Numbered from the stretch's first letter, positions 46,261 through 54,633 are shown. The stretch is DNA of 64,000 nt from Mucilaginibacter glaciei (GCF_014773245.1 NZ_JACWMX010000004.1:1-64000); one strand, 5' to 3'. Translations and numbers: made by a program. Notes: generated from the letters alone by a model not told the origin.

Positions 46261-48162
46261 ATGAAAAAAATTTCTCTACTGGTATGCAACTGTCTTTTAT
46301 CGGCGGTCGCTTTTAGCCAGCAAAGCGGTATCGCCATTATCCCCGAGCCGGTAAAAATCACCCCTCACACCGGCCAGTATGTGCTGCCCAAGGTTATTAC
46401 CGTACAGGCAGCCAGCTTACCCGAAATGATCAATGTGACCGATCTGCTTAAAGAAAAATTCTCTTCTGCTACCGGTAAAATGGTAAATATCAGTAAAGTA
46501 GCACCTGCAGCCGCTATTAAATTAGTTCTGAACAAAAAGAACGATGCCATTTTAGGGAAAGAAGGCTATTACCTGACCGTAAAGCCCAAGGGAATCACCA
46601 TAACCGCTAATGAAACAGCCGGTTTATATTACGGCGTACAAACGCTGCTACAATTACTGCCAAAAGAAATTGAAGGAAAAGTGATCGCTAAGAATGTAAG
46701 TTGGGCAGTACCCGTGGTTGACATTACCGACTACCCCCGCTTTGAGTGGAGAGGATTGATGTTTGATGTGGCCCGCCACTTTTTTACCAAAAAAGAGGTA
46801 ATGAGCTACATAGATCATATGGCTATGTACAAATTCAACTTGCTGCACTTGCACCTGGTTGATGATGAGGGTTGGAGAATAGAAATAAAAAGCCTGCCTA
46901 AGCTGACTACAGTAGGCGCCTTTAATGTAAAGCGCGAAGGTTCTTTCGGGTCGTTTACCACACCAACTGCAGATGAGCCGCGTAACTATGGTGGTTTCTT
47001 TACCCAAGATGATATCCGTGAGCTGGTGAAATACGCCCAGGAAAGATATGTTAACATTATGCCTGAAATTGACGTGCCCGGCCATAGCCTTGCCGCAGTT
47101 GCATCATACCCGCAACTATCCGCTACACCGGGTGCAGATAAATATGTGGTACGATCTGGCGAGAAGATCATGGACTGGTCTAAACCCGGCCACCCCGCAT
47201 TAGTGGATAACACGATGAACCCTGCCGGCGAATATACCTATGAGTTTTTAGATAAGGTAATTGGTGAAGTAGCGCAGTTATTTCCGTTCCAATACATTCA
47301 TATGGGTGGCGATGAGTGCGCCAAAAATTTTTGGGAACTAAGCCCCGAAGTGAAAGCGCTGATGGCTAAAGAAAACCTTAAAAATATGGAAGAGGTGCAA
47401 AGCTATTTTGAGAAAAGAGTAGAAAAAATAGTAGAATCTAAAGGTAAAAAGTTCATGGGCTGGGACGAGATCCTGGAAGGCGGTATTGGGCCTAACGCGG
47501 CTTTGATGAGTTGGAGAGGCATTCGATATGGCATAGATGCCAGTAAGGCAGGCCATGACGTGGTGATGAGCCCAACCACTTTTGCTTACCTGGATTATAT
47601 GCAAGCCGACAAGATAATGGAGCCGGTGGTATACGCCACTTTACGTTTAACCAAAACTTATGAATTTGAGCCTGTACCCGAAGGTGCGGATGCTAAATAT
47701 ATTAAAGGCGGGCAAGCTAACCTTTGGACCGAACAGGTTTACAACATCCGCCAGGCAGAGTATATGACCTGGCCGCGTGGTTTCGCTATTGCCGAAACGG
47801 TATGGTCGCCAAAAGAAAAAAAGAATTTCAACACTTTCTTTACAAAGGTAGAGAAGCATTTTGAGCGGTTTAATGAGGCCGAGATCAAATATGCACCCAG
47901 CGTATACGACCCTATATTTAAGGCCAGCCGCGCCGCTAATAAGCGTCTTAATGTAGAGTTGAGTACCGAGATACCGGGTCTGGACATTTACTACAGCTTT
48001 GATAACTCGTACCCTGATAAGTTCTATCCAAAGTATACAGGCATCTTAACTGTGCCGGTTGACGCAACACAGTTCCGGGTGATTACCTACAGAAACGGTA
48101 AACCAATTGGCCGCATGGTAACTATGCCGGTTGATGAATTGAATAAAAGAGCCGGAAATTAA
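46261..48162 (+). CDS. Beta-N-acetylhexosaminidase, GH20, secreted
   Basis: About 633 residues; start chosen at ATG 46261 (MKKISLLVCNCLLSAVAFSQ signal peptide) instead of the non-homologous upstream ATG. A GH20b domain (30-145) is followed by the TIM barrel with HLHLVDDEGWRIEIKSLP, DVPGHSLA, and the catalytic pair Asp-Glu in HMGGDEC (about 351-352). The C-terminal region is a chitobiase/FN3-like domain. It removes terminal GlcNAc or GalNAc from glycans in the periplasm or outside. It fits the amino-sugar genes at the left end. The upstream A/T-rich region contains the CTTTTTAA/TTAAAAAG palindrome near 46189-46210. Confidence 0.95.
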   Translation: MKKISLLVCNCLLSAVAFSQQSGIAIIPEPVKITPHTGQYVLPKVITVQAASLPEMINVTDLLKEKFSSATGKMVNISKVAPAAAIKLVLNKKNDAILGKEGYYLTVKPKGITITANETAGLYYGVQTLLQLLPKEIEGKVIAKNVSWAVPVVDITDYPRFEWRGLMFDVARHFFTKKEVMSYIDHMAMYKFNLLHLHLVDDEGWRIEIKSLPKLTTVGAFNVKREGSFGSFTTPTADEPRNYGGFFTQDDIRELVKYAQERYVNIMPEIDVPGHSLAAVASYPQLSATPGADKYVVRSGEKIMDWSKPGHPALVDNTMNPAGEYTYEFLDKVIGEVAQLFPFQYIHMGGDECAKNFWELSPEVKALMAKENLKNMEEVQSYFEKRVEKIVESKGKKFMGWDEILEGGIGPNAALMSWRGIRYGIDASKAGHDVVMSPTTFAYLDYMQADKIMEPVVYATLRLTKTYEFEPVPEGADAKYIKGGQANLWTEQVYNIRQAEYMTWPRGFAIAETVWSPKEKKNFNTFFTKVEKHFERFNEAEIKYAPSVYDPIFKASRAANKRLNVELSTEIPGLDIYYSFDNSYPDKFYPKYTGILTVPVDATQFRVITYRNGKPIGRMVTMPVDELNKRAGN

Positions 48163-48180
48163 ATTCCCGGTTTGCATAGA

Positions 48181-48211
48181 AAAGCCGCGCCGGTTGGCGC
48201 GGCTTTTTTTT
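48181..48211 (+). terminator. Rho-independent terminator of the GH20 gene
   Basis: 11-bp stem AAAGCCGCGCC/GGCGCGGCTTT with a GGTT loop, followed by a T-run, 19 bp after the stop. Confidence 0.92.
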
Positions 48212-48217
48212 ATAATC

Positions 48218-48261
48218 GTGTTCACGTGAACGCCATGAACACCGTGAACATTTGTGAACAC
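48218..48261. repeat. GTGAAC word-palindrome
   Basis: The outer arms are GTGTTCAC (48218-48225) and GTGAACAC (48254-48261), with three further GTGAAC/TGAAC words between. It sits just after the GH20 terminator and lies between convergent genes. Confidence 0.6.
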
Positions 48262-48312
48262 CTCATTATCAACGTTATCCGAATCGCATTTTTACTTATG
48301 CTTAAGTTGTAG

Positions 48313-48741
48313 CTATTGATCGGTCCTTTTCATCCTGGAAAAAGGGAACCCGTTACAGCCTGTTTTGGGGTGCTGCCTGTCGGCATTGGCGGTAGCTTCG
48401 GCAATGGCATCTGTTTTGGCGTTGTAAGCGGTAAGGCAAAAACCCCAGCGCCAAGGCTCCATTCCGCTAAACTGCATAAAATCTATCCGCGTGTACTGGC
48501 CGCCTTCGCCTGGGTTACCGTCGTCATTTTTGGCTATCAGGTACTGGTCTTTCACGTTCCACTTGATGATATGGAAACGACTGCGCGGGTGCTGCACCCA
48601 AAGGGTATCGTTAATCGTGTACTTAATGCCATAGTCGTCGGTAAAGTTCCCTTTTAAAGCAGCCGGAATAGTTTCGGCAGATTTGGGTTTATTTATCGCC
48701 ATTACCGGGATAAGCAATAACAGGAAAATCAATTTTTGCAT
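48313..48741 (-). CDS. Secreted protein of unknown function
   Basis: 142 residues with an N-terminal signal (MQKLIFLLLLIPVMAINKPK). The mature part is beta-rich (LKGNFTDDYGIKYTINDTLWVQHPRS, FHIIKWN, QYLIAKNDDGN) and ends in a basic tail with a Cys (TGCNGFPFSRM). It resembles small lipocalin-like or DUF-type proteins of Bacteroidota. I do not recognise a named family. It is alone, between convergent and same-strand neighbours. Confidence 0.6.
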   Translation of the reverse strand: MQKLIFLLLLIPVMAINKPKSAETIPAALKGNFTDDYGIKYTINDTLWVQHPRSRFHIIKWNVKDQYLIAKNDDGNPGEGGQYTRIDFMQFSGMEPWRWGFCLTAYNAKTDAIAEATANADRQHPKTGCNGFPFSRMKRTDQ

Positions 48742-48790
48742 GGCCTAATATAGACGAATTTAACCACAGCATACATAAAGATTAAAACAC

Positions 48791-48822
48791 AAAGGCCACA
48801 AAGATTGCTCCCTGCGGCCTTT
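48791..48822 (-). terminator. Possible terminator after the DoxX gene
   Basis: Stem AAAGGCC/GGCCTTT (48791-48797 with 48816-48822), 18-nt loop, and a modest T-rich tail leftward. It is 19 bp after the DoxX stop. The long loop makes it less certain. Confidence 0.45.
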
Positions 48823-48840
48823 AAATATTTTTATTAATCT

Positions 48841-49218
48841 CTATTTAACCGCAAATAACGATGCGTAATTTTTGCGATAATAGTATGCCATAAATAAATT
48901 CAGCACCAATAATAACACCCCGCCGCCGATGTTTGCAGGATCGGCAAAGCCATGGAATAACAGGATGTTTACTGTAATAGGGAATATCACTATAGTAGCT
49001 AAAGTAGCAAACCGGCCAATTAGCAACAACAAACCGCAGATGAGCTCGATGCCTTTTACAATGGGCATCAGGTGTGCTACGGCCAGGCCGGTTGTATAAG
49101 TTACTGCAGCCGGCGGTGGCGGTGTAGTGGGTTTAACCAACTCAAAAAAGTAGCTTACCGAAGCAAACAATAGGAACAACCCCATCAGGGTACGTACAAT
49201 GATCATTGCAATTTTCAT
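48841..49218 (-). CDS. DoxX-family membrane protein
   Basis: 125 residues with four hydrophobic segments (MIIVRTLMGLFLLFASVSYFF, then GIELICGLLLLIGRFA, IVIFPITVNILLFHGF and the C-terminal segment ending FMAYYYRKNY). It is a small DoxX-type quinone-related membrane protein of unknown substrate. It is last of a leftward cluster with SRPBCC, DoxX-like and VOC genes. Confidence 0.85.
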   Translation of the reverse strand: MKIAMIIVRTLMGLFLLFASVSYFFELVKPTTPPPPAAVTYTTGLAVAHLMPIVKGIELICGLLLLIGRFATLATIVIFPITVNILLFHGFADPANIGGGVLLLVLNLFMAYYYRKNYASLFAVK

Positions 49219-49254
49219 GATTATTAAGGTTTAGGTGTTTAATTTGAGTGTCGG

Positions 49255-49797
49255 CTATGCTTCTAAATTGCGTTTTAAATTGGCAAGGCTTTCTTCCATA
49301 TCCTTGCCCAACATTTTTTCCATACTCATGAACAGCAGCATAAAGTTCATAGGGTACGCCATTTTACTATCGAAGTTCCAAACTACCATAGTGGTGCTGG
49401 CGTCAGCAGCCGGTTCGGTAGAGATGTAAGTCTCTGCAATACCGGCAAAGGGTTTGATAAATACCACGCGGATATCCACCCGTTCGCCTTCTACAATTCT
49501 TGTGATCGTTTGCTCGCCTTTACCTGCCTGTTTCATATCACTGTCCCACTCGGCAGTGTAGCCAACTGTACCGTCGGTACCTTTGTAGCTCATACGTTTG
49601 TTAGGGTCCATCATTACCCATTTGCTATAATGATCCTGGTTGCGCAGAAATTTAACGTAATCAAAAACCTGCTGACTGGCTTTATTAATAATAATATTGC
49701 GCTGCACATTGTAGGCTTTTGGCACAAACAAGGCAATTACAAGCACCAGTACAACTATGGTGGCAATTACTTCTAAAACAGTGGTCAGAATGTTCAT
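49255..49797 (-). CDS. SRPBCC/polyketide-cyclase-like lipid-binding protein
   Basis: 180 residues: one N-terminal membrane segment (ILTTVLEVIATIVVLVLVIALFV) followed by a START/SRPBCC helix-grip fold (NIIINKASQQVFDYVKFLRNQDHYSKWVM ... GYTAEWDSDMKQAGKGEQTITR). Such proteins bind hydrophobic ligands in a deep cavity. It is 7 bp from the DoxX-like gene upstream, so they are cotranscribed. Confidence 0.88.
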   Translation of the reverse strand: MNILTTVLEVIATIVVLVLVIALFVPKAYNVQRNIIINKASQQVFDYVKFLRNQDHYSKWVMMDPNKRMSYKGTDGTVGYTAEWDSDMKQAGKGEQTITRIVEGERVDIRVVFIKPFAGIAETYISTEPAADASTTMVVWNFDSKMAYPMNFMLLFMSMEKMLGKDMEESLANLKRNLEA

Positions 49798-49804
49798 GAT
49801 TTGA

Positions 49805-50179
49805 TTATTTAATGGTTTCGTATCTTTTCCAGAAGTAATATACTACAAACATTACAGCCAGCATAATTAATGGCAAAAATATCAGTCCGGCACCATCGCC
49901 AACAAAGGCCCTTGAGGCAGCCGCGCCAATGAAACTAATAAAGAAACCCGCGAAGGCCCACTCCTTAATCGTTTTAAAAATGTTCTGCAGGATGGCAATA
50001 GCACCAGCTATTTTAAATACCCCGGTTATTCCCATCAAATAAACAGGATAACCCAGGTGGTTCATTACTTCCTGACCTGTTTTTTCTTTGGCTACCCCGG
50101 CACCGCCGTCCATCAGCATAAATATACCAAAGATGACGGTTAGTACCCAATAGATGATCTTAATTGTTTTTGCACTCAT
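49805..50179 (-). CDS. DoxX-like family membrane protein
   Basis: 124 residues with four membrane segments and the DoxX_2-type pattern (IIYWVLTVIFGIFMLMDGGAG, MNHLGYPVYLMGITGVFKIAGAIAIL, FISFIGAAASRA). It is different from the other two DoxX genes in the window. It lies between the VOC and SRPBCC genes. The function is unknown; such proteins often accompany stress and detoxification genes. Confidence 0.87.
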   Translation of the reverse strand: MSAKTIKIIYWVLTVIFGIFMLMDGGAGVAKEKTGQEVMNHLGYPVYLMGITGVFKIAGAIAILQNIFKTIKEWAFAGFFISFIGAAASRAFVGDGAGLIFLPLIMLAVMFVVYYFWKRYETIK

Positions 50180-50211
50180 GATAAGGTTGGTTTATAGCTT
50201 GTTAAATGTTA

Positions 50212-50625
50212 CTATTTCTCGTCGGTAAATACCCCCCAGCGGATGCCAAATTTATCTAATAGGTTACCCATTGTGCCTGCAAAAAAGGTTTCGGGCGCAT
50301 GCGTGATGGTGCCGCCCATGGCAAGTTTGTTAAAAATACTTTGCATTTCGGCTTTGTTTGCGCAGGTTAGGGTTAATGAAACCTGCCCGCCGGTTTTCTC
50401 TTTAACAGATGGGTCTTGCATATCAGAACCCAACAAGTTAAAATCGGCGGCGGTAAGGTCGGCGTGTAAAATGGTGTCCTGTACCTCTGCAGGAAACATA
50501 GCTGCCATCGGCGAATCTTTTACTACTGTTAAGGTCAATTCGCCACCCAGGCAATCTTTATAAAAGGTCATGGCCTCGCGGCAGTTGTTGTTGTTAAAGT
50601 TGATGTAAGCGCTAATTTTTGACAT
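50212..50625 (-). CDS. VOC/glyoxalase-fold protein (PhnB type)
   Basis: 137 residues of paired beta-alpha-beta-beta-beta units: SKISAYINFNNNNCREAMTFY and DCLGGELTLTVVKD, ending FGIRWGVFTDEK. This matches the PhnB-like branch of the vicinal-oxygen-chelate superfamily. Metal ligands are not obvious by eye. Members bind metals or small hydrophobics and may detoxify or resist antibiotics. First well-supported gene of the leftward SRPBCC/DoxX cluster. Confidence 0.9.
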   Translation of the reverse strand: MSKISAYINFNNNNCREAMTFYKDCLGGELTLTVVKDSPMAAMFPAEVQDTILHADLTAADFNLLGSDMQDPSVKEKTGGQVSLTLTCANKAEMQSIFNKLAMGGTITHAPETFFAGTMGNLLDKFGIRWGVFTDEK

Positions 50626-50679
50626 GGTGCTTTTTTTTAAGTTGTACGTTCTATGTAATAGGTTATAAGTATAAATCCA

Positions 50680-50889
50680 CTAATTTAATACTTCACAGTT
50701 GTGCCCGTTCAATTTAAGTAATTCGACAATACGATTGGTGCAGAATTCCGCCCCCTCTACACGCAAAACTTTATCGCAATCGTCCAGATCGAAGTTTACC
50801 CGGCAAACGGGCCAGTTGGCAAGCAATAAAGCGACAAGCTTTTTTGCTTGCCGTATGCCTTTAACATCTGTTTTAAAAACCTCTATCAT
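50680..50889 (-). CDS. Small heavy-metal-associated-like protein, 69 residues
   Basis: 69 residues: an N-terminal beta strand (MIEVFKTDVKG), a helix (RQAKKLVALLLANWP), CRVNFDLDDCDKVLRVEG and CTNRIVELLKLNGHNCEVLN. The beta-alpha-beta-beta-alpha-beta pattern is like the HMA/ferredoxin-like fold, but the CxxC metal site is missing. It appears to be a conserved small Bacteroidota protein; its role is unknown. It is 54 bp upstream of the VOC gene, same strand. Confidence 0.7.
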   Translation of the reverse strand: MIEVFKTDVKGIRQAKKLVALLLANWPVCRVNFDLDDCDKVLRVEGAEFCTNRIVELLKLNGHNCEVLN

Positions 50890-51263
50890 TTTTTAATTCA
50901 TTTTACTGAATGGCGCACCATACAAAGGTGCTGTACTTTTAAGTATAAAGGCGGGTGCAATAACGACAATGTAAGGGGTTGATCGCGACTGTAGTGGTAG
51001 GGATAATGCAGATCGCCCCTTTTCGGGGAAACGGTGTCTAATTGAGTGAAAATTCCTGAAAGATTTGGTATAATGTGTGCTGCGTTGGTGACTACGTTTT
51101 AGTATTACCCTCCTGCGCGGTAAACCCAACTTCTGAAACTCGTTTTGGATATCCGGATTGGTAAATAAACGTAAACAATTCTTTTTATTTAAAAAATCCT
51201 GCTGACATACTGCTGTCATTACCCGGTGGTTTCTTTGCGTAACAATCACAAACAAAACATATC
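50890..51263. other. 374-bp gap without a supported gene
   Basis: The divergent region between the 69-residue gene and the DinB gene. An open frame of 120 codons on the minus strand (51255-50893) has no recognisable family, an Arg/Ser/His-rich composition and no upstream signal, so I do not call it. No clear promoter pair, hairpin or repeat was found. Confidence 0.4.
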
Positions 51264-51776
51264 ATGACAACCACCACATCAGCACCAAAGCAAACCGAGT
51301 TAGTTACCCCCGCGTTTTTTTTAAGCTACTGGCAGGGCCACCGTAAGTTAGGCCGAAAAGTTTTAGCCGCATTTCCTGAAAAAGAATTATTTGCATTTTC
51401 TGTCGGCGGGATGCGCCCCTACAGTGAACTGGCCGGCGAAATGATTGGTTTGGCAAGCGGCGGTGTAAAAGGACTAGCTACCGGCAACTGGGAAACTACG
51501 CCGATGCTTGATCATTTTAATTCAGACGTTAAAATGACCACTAAGCAGCAAATATTGGAAGCATGGGATGAGGTTACAGAACAGATAAACACCCTGATGC
51601 CCCAAATATCTCCTGAAACTTTTGACGATAAAATAATGGCGTTCGGGCAGTACGAAAGTACCGTTCGGGATATGCTGCTATACTTAACAGATAATGATAC
51701 CCATCACCGTGCCCAGGGCTTTGTTTACTTGCGGGCGTTAGGCATTGAACCCCCTGCGTTTTGGGACAGGTATTAA
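51264..51776 (+). CDS. DinB-family protein
   Basis: 170 residues with a four-helix-bundle DinB pattern: FFLSYWQGHRKLGRKVLAAF, MLDHFNSDVKM, ILEAWDEVTEQIN and MLLYLTDNDTHHRAQGFVYL. The expected metal-binding His residues (H in LDHF, then HHRAQG) are visible. These are often hydrolase- or thiol-transferase-like proteins of unclear function, some induced by DNA damage. Downstream is a palindromic repeat. Confidence 0.88.
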   Translation: MTTTTSAPKQTELVTPAFFLSYWQGHRKLGRKVLAAFPEKELFAFSVGGMRPYSELAGEMIGLASGGVKGLATGNWETTPMLDHFNSDVKMTTKQQILEAWDEVTEQINTLMPQISPETFDDKIMAFGQYESTVRDMLLYLTDNDTHHRAQGFVYLRALGIEPPAFWDRY

Positions 51777-51785
51777 TAATTAAGC

Positions 51786-51874
51786 TGCGCGTCATGGCGA
51801 GGTACGAAGCAAACTCTAAACTTTGCATATTGGATATACTTATCCGGAGTTTGCTTCGTACCTCGCAATAACGC
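51786..51874. repeat. REP-like intergenic palindrome, copy 2
   Basis: Left arm 51786-51816 and right arm 51847-51874 (core GCGAGGTACGAAGCAAACTC) are almost perfect inverted repeats around a 30-nt loop, between the DinB and RlmF genes. The core is related to copy 1 at 1256-1339. Confidence 0.8.
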
Positions 51875-51887
51875 TGTTTTTGACAAA

Positions 51888-52844
51888 CTATTTAGGTTTA
51901 TTTGCAAACCACTGTTCGCGCTGCGTTTTATCTAAAAAGGTCCAGGCCAAAATGCGGCTTGTTTTTTGGCCTTGCGACATCGTGATCGTTTTAACATCGA
52001 CCGCCTTAAAATAATCTAACGATTTATAGCAACCAGGCAAGGTTTCCTTTTTAGAGATTAATGAGGAGAACCAGCAAACCTGCGAATCATACTCCACGCT
52101 TTCGGCTATCATTTTATTTAAAAAACGTGCTTCGCCACCCTCGCACCATAATTCGTTATTACGGCCGCCAAAGTTCAGTTCGCTTTTCTCTTTCGTATCC
52201 AGGTTGTTCCATTTACGACGGCTACCCGCGGCTGCTTCTTTCCATGAGGCGTGAAACGGGGGGTTGCACATGGTGAAATCGAACTGGTCGCCCTCATTGA
52301 TAACCCCTTTAAATATCGCATCGGGGATACCCTGTTTCCATACATTGATGACTTCAGCCAATTCATTATCAGCCACAATTTTTTTTGCAGATGATACCGC
52401 GGTATCATTTACGTCCGTCCCCCTAAAGCTCCAACCATAGGTTTTGTTACCTACCAGCGGATAGATACAATTGGCGCCCACTCCTACATCCAATACTTTA
52501 ACCGCGCTGCCTTCGGGCACTTTAGCGCCATTAGCTTCGGCCAGTACATCGGCCATATAGTGGATGTAATCGGCCCTGCCGGGTATCGGCGGACATAAAA
52601 ACCCTTCGGGGATGTCCCAATGAGCCACGCCGTAATGCTTTTTTAGCAAGGCTTTGTTCAACGTTTTCACCGCTTCGGGGTCGGTAAAATCAATCGACAG
52701 GTCGTTGTATTGGTTATCAAAAACAAAATCGCGCAGGGCGGGCAGCGCCTTTATCAGTTTAGGAAAATTGTACCTGCTGCGATGCGGGTTACGCGGGTGC
52801 AGCGTTAATTTCTCGTCGGCGGGTTGTTCGGGTTTATCGGCCAT
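51888..52844 (-). CDS. rlmF: 23S rRNA (adenine(1618)-N6)-methyltransferase RlmF
   Basis: 318 residues. The RlmF N-terminal block (LHPRNPHRSRYNFPKLI and GVAHWDIPEGFLCPPIPGRADYIHY) is characteristic. The SAM site KVLDVGVGANCIYPLV and the catalytic motif CNPPFHAS follow. It methylates A1618 of 23S rRNA. It starts at ATG 52844 with a -7 promoter element only 8 bp upstream, which would give an almost leaderless message. Confidence 0.95.
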   Translation of the reverse strand: MADKPEQPADEKLTLHPRNPHRSRYNFPKLIKALPALRDFVFDNQYNDLSIDFTDPEAVKTLNKALLKKHYGVAHWDIPEGFLCPPIPGRADYIHYMADVLAEANGAKVPEGSAVKVLDVGVGANCIYPLVGNKTYGWSFRGTDVNDTAVSSAKKIVADNELAEVINVWKQGIPDAIFKGVINEGDQFDFTMCNPPFHASWKEAAAGSRRKWNNLDTKEKSELNFGGRNNELWCEGGEARFLNKMIAESVEYDSQVCWFSSLISKKETLPGCYKSLDYFKAVDVKTITMSQGQKTSRILAWTFLDKTQREQWFANKPK

Positions 52845-52851
52845 AGCGTTG

Positions 52852-52859
52852 CAAAGCTA
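52852..52859 (-). promoter_or_regulatory. Possible -7 promoter element of rlmF
   Basis: TAGCTTTG read leftward is an exact TAnnTTTG match 8 bp before the start codon. The TTTG element is not seen at the usual spacing. Confidence 0.35.
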
Positions 52860-53013
52860 ATCAAAAAGGTTACGCACTTTATAATTGCTGTTTCGGCACA
52901 TCTATTTTTAAGTGATAACGCTATATAAACAGTATTCAATTTGATTTTTTAACATTCCTTTCTATATTCATAACTTCCAAGCAGAGGGTTAACCAATTAG
53001 CGCACTCCGAATT

Positions 53014-53610
53014 ATGAATATTTACAAGTATTTAAAGCGCCAGTTGCGCCGCTTAAAAATAGACCTGACCACGCAAGGCAAGTTTTTAGCGGGGCAGATT
53101 CCATCCATCGATAGTGATAACTTGATAAAAACGGTGAGCTCCAACTATGAAGAGTTACAGATCGTTTTCTTTGAACGCTACCAGATAAAGCCCGATGATG
53201 TTATTTACGATGTGGGCTGCGGAAAGGCAAGGGTGTTTAGCTATTTGTTATATAAGGGCGTAAAAAACAAAATGATTGGGTACGAGATAAACCCGGTGGT
53301 TGGCAAGGAAACCAAAAAACGGTTGGCCAAGTACAAAAATGTCGAGATAAGGCTGGATAACATTTTTGACGACTTCCCTACCACCGGAAACGTTTTTTAC
53401 CTATACAACCCATTTAAAGAAGAAATGGTTAAAGAATTTACCAAACGTATTTTAGCCCTCAAACACTTAAACCCTGTTATATTTTATAACAACCCGGTAC
53501 ACCTGCATATTTTTGATCAAGACACTTTTGATATTCAGTTCGAAGAAATCGCAGTTAAGGAATTTAATTACACCTTTCCTTTCGCGCTGATCAGGATAAA
53601 ACAGAAATAA
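53014..53610 (+). CDS. Class I SAM-dependent methyltransferase
   Basis: 198 residues with the SAM-binding motif I VIYDVGCGKARVFSYLL and the acidic residue in MIGYEINPVVG. The post-motif FYLYNPFKEEMVKEFTKRI resembles methyltransferases acting on proteins or lipids rather than rRNA. The substrate is not apparent. It stands alone between RlmF and the cyclophilin gene. Confidence 0.85.
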   Translation: MNIYKYLKRQLRRLKIDLTTQGKFLAGQIPSIDSDNLIKTVSSNYEELQIVFFERYQIKPDDVIYDVGCGKARVFSYLLYKGVKNKMIGYEINPVVGKETKKRLAKYKNVEIRLDNIFDDFPTTGNVFYLYNPFKEEMVKEFTKRILALKHLNPVIFYNNPVHLHIFDQDTFDIQFEEIAVKEFNYTFPFALIRIKQK

Positions 53611-53627
53611 CGCATAGCTTTACCTGC

Positions 53628-54293
53628 CTACTTTAACGCTTGAGCAGCCCGCTTCGGAGTCAATAAAGTAACTTTCATCCAAACGGGTGTATCGGGGTTG
53701 CCTGCCTTATCAACTTTGACAGTCGTTATTTTGTCTATCAGATCGATGCCCTTTATTATCTCGCCAAACACAGTATAATGATTATCAAGCGATGGCGTGC
53801 CGCCTATAGTACGGTAAAGTTCTCGCTGTGCTTGGGTAAAACGGATTTTTGACTTTTGTTCGATAGCATCAAGTTGCTCTTTTGTTTGGGGCTTACCGTC
53901 GACAATATAAAACTGCGTTGTGAACGACGATTCTTCGGGGTTATCATCCCGCCCCATCGCGATTACGCCCCGGCGATGATACAAGCCAGGTACAAATTCG
54001 GGGGCTATCCAATGCTGTTCCGGCTTCAGCTTACGGCCTTTTTCGTACAAAGAATCAGGGTCGCCGCCTTGTATAACGAAGCCTTTTAAGATGCGGTTAA
54101 AGGTGGTGGCATCAAAATAACGGGCCTTAACCAACTTGATAAAGTTATCGCGGTGCAGGGGCGTTTCGTTGTAAAGTTTGACAATACACCAACCCTGCGG
54201 TGTTTCGATCTTAACATACTGGTTTGGCTGCTGTGCAAAACTTTTGGTTAACAGGGCAAACAAAGCAACCAATATTAATAGCGACTTTTTCAA
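53628..54293 (-). CDS. Cyclophilin-type peptidyl-prolyl isomerase, secreted
   Basis: 221 residues with a signal peptide (MKKSLLILVALFALLTKSFAQ). Cyclophilin elements are visible: FNRILKGFVIQGGDP and TQFYIVDGKPQT, with the NHYTVFGEIIKGIDLID closing region. The Arg in FNRILK corresponds to the catalytic Arg. A long insertion around residues 90-160 is typical of the Bacteroidota type. It acts on periplasmic proteins. Confidence 0.93.
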   Translation of the reverse strand: MKKSLLILVALFALLTKSFAQQPNQYVKIETPQGWCIVKLYNETPLHRDNFIKLVKARYFDATTFNRILKGFVIQGGDPDSLYEKGRKLKPEQHWIAPEFVPGLYHRRGVIAMGRDDNPEESSFTTQFYIVDGKPQTKEQLDAIEQKSKIRFTQAQRELYRTIGGTPSLDNHYTVFGEIIKGIDLIDKITTVKVDKAGNPDTPVWMKVTLLTPKRAAQALK

Positions 54294-54383
54294 ATTATTA
54301 AATATTTTTCAAGCCAATTTATGAATAATTACGACGTGAAAAGCTATTATCAGGCAATAGAATCACTCACTCGATATTTAAGC

Positions 54384-54416
54384 AAAAAGCCTTCAGATTT
54401 TCATCTAAAGGCTTTT
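54384..54416 (-). terminator. Terminator downstream of tRNA-Arg
   Basis: AAAAGCCTT/AAGGCTTTT stem with an inner AGAT/ATCT pairing, 11 bp past the tRNA 3' end; the leftward tail begins with CTTTTTGC. Confidence 0.85.
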
Positions 54417-54426
54417 AATTTTCAAG

Positions 54427-54498
54427 TGGTCCTGACGAGAATCGAACTCATATCTAAAGTTTAGGAAACTTCTATTCTATCCGTTGAACTACAGGACC
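54427..54498 (-). tRNA. tRNA-Arg, anticodon CCU
   Basis: Cloverleaf read leftward: acceptor GGTCCTG/CAGGACC with discriminator A, D-stem GTTC/GAAT, anticodon stem GAAGT/ACTTT with loop TTCCTAA (anticodon CCT, decoding AGG), T-arm ATGAG TTCGATT CTCGT. CCA is not encoded. It lies between metG and the cyclophilin gene. Confidence 0.96.
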
Positions 54499-54502
54499 GG
54501 TT

Positions 54503-54633
54503 ACAAATGTGCAGATACGCGGATGAGCAGATATGCAAATTGTACGGCTGCAAAGGTGCAAATTATACCTCATTTGTCAAAACCATTTGTGCGTCATCTG
54601 CACATCTGCATATTTGTAATTTGCACATCTGAA
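54503..54633. repeat. GCAGAT word-palindrome between metG and tRNA-Arg
   Basis: Left arm 54503-54541 and right arm 54586-54633 consist of repeated TGCAGAT/GCAAAT words and their complements, in inverted orientation around a 44-nt centre. It directly abuts the metG stop codon and the tRNA-Arg 5' end, and any tRNA promoter must lie inside it. The 340-bp gap from 54294 holds this, the tRNA and its terminator. Confidence 0.7.

Noticed and set aside
50893..51255. Minus-strand open frame of 120 codons
   Set aside because: Arg/Ser/His-rich composition, no family resemblance, no good start context; looks like non-coding DNA in a divergent region.
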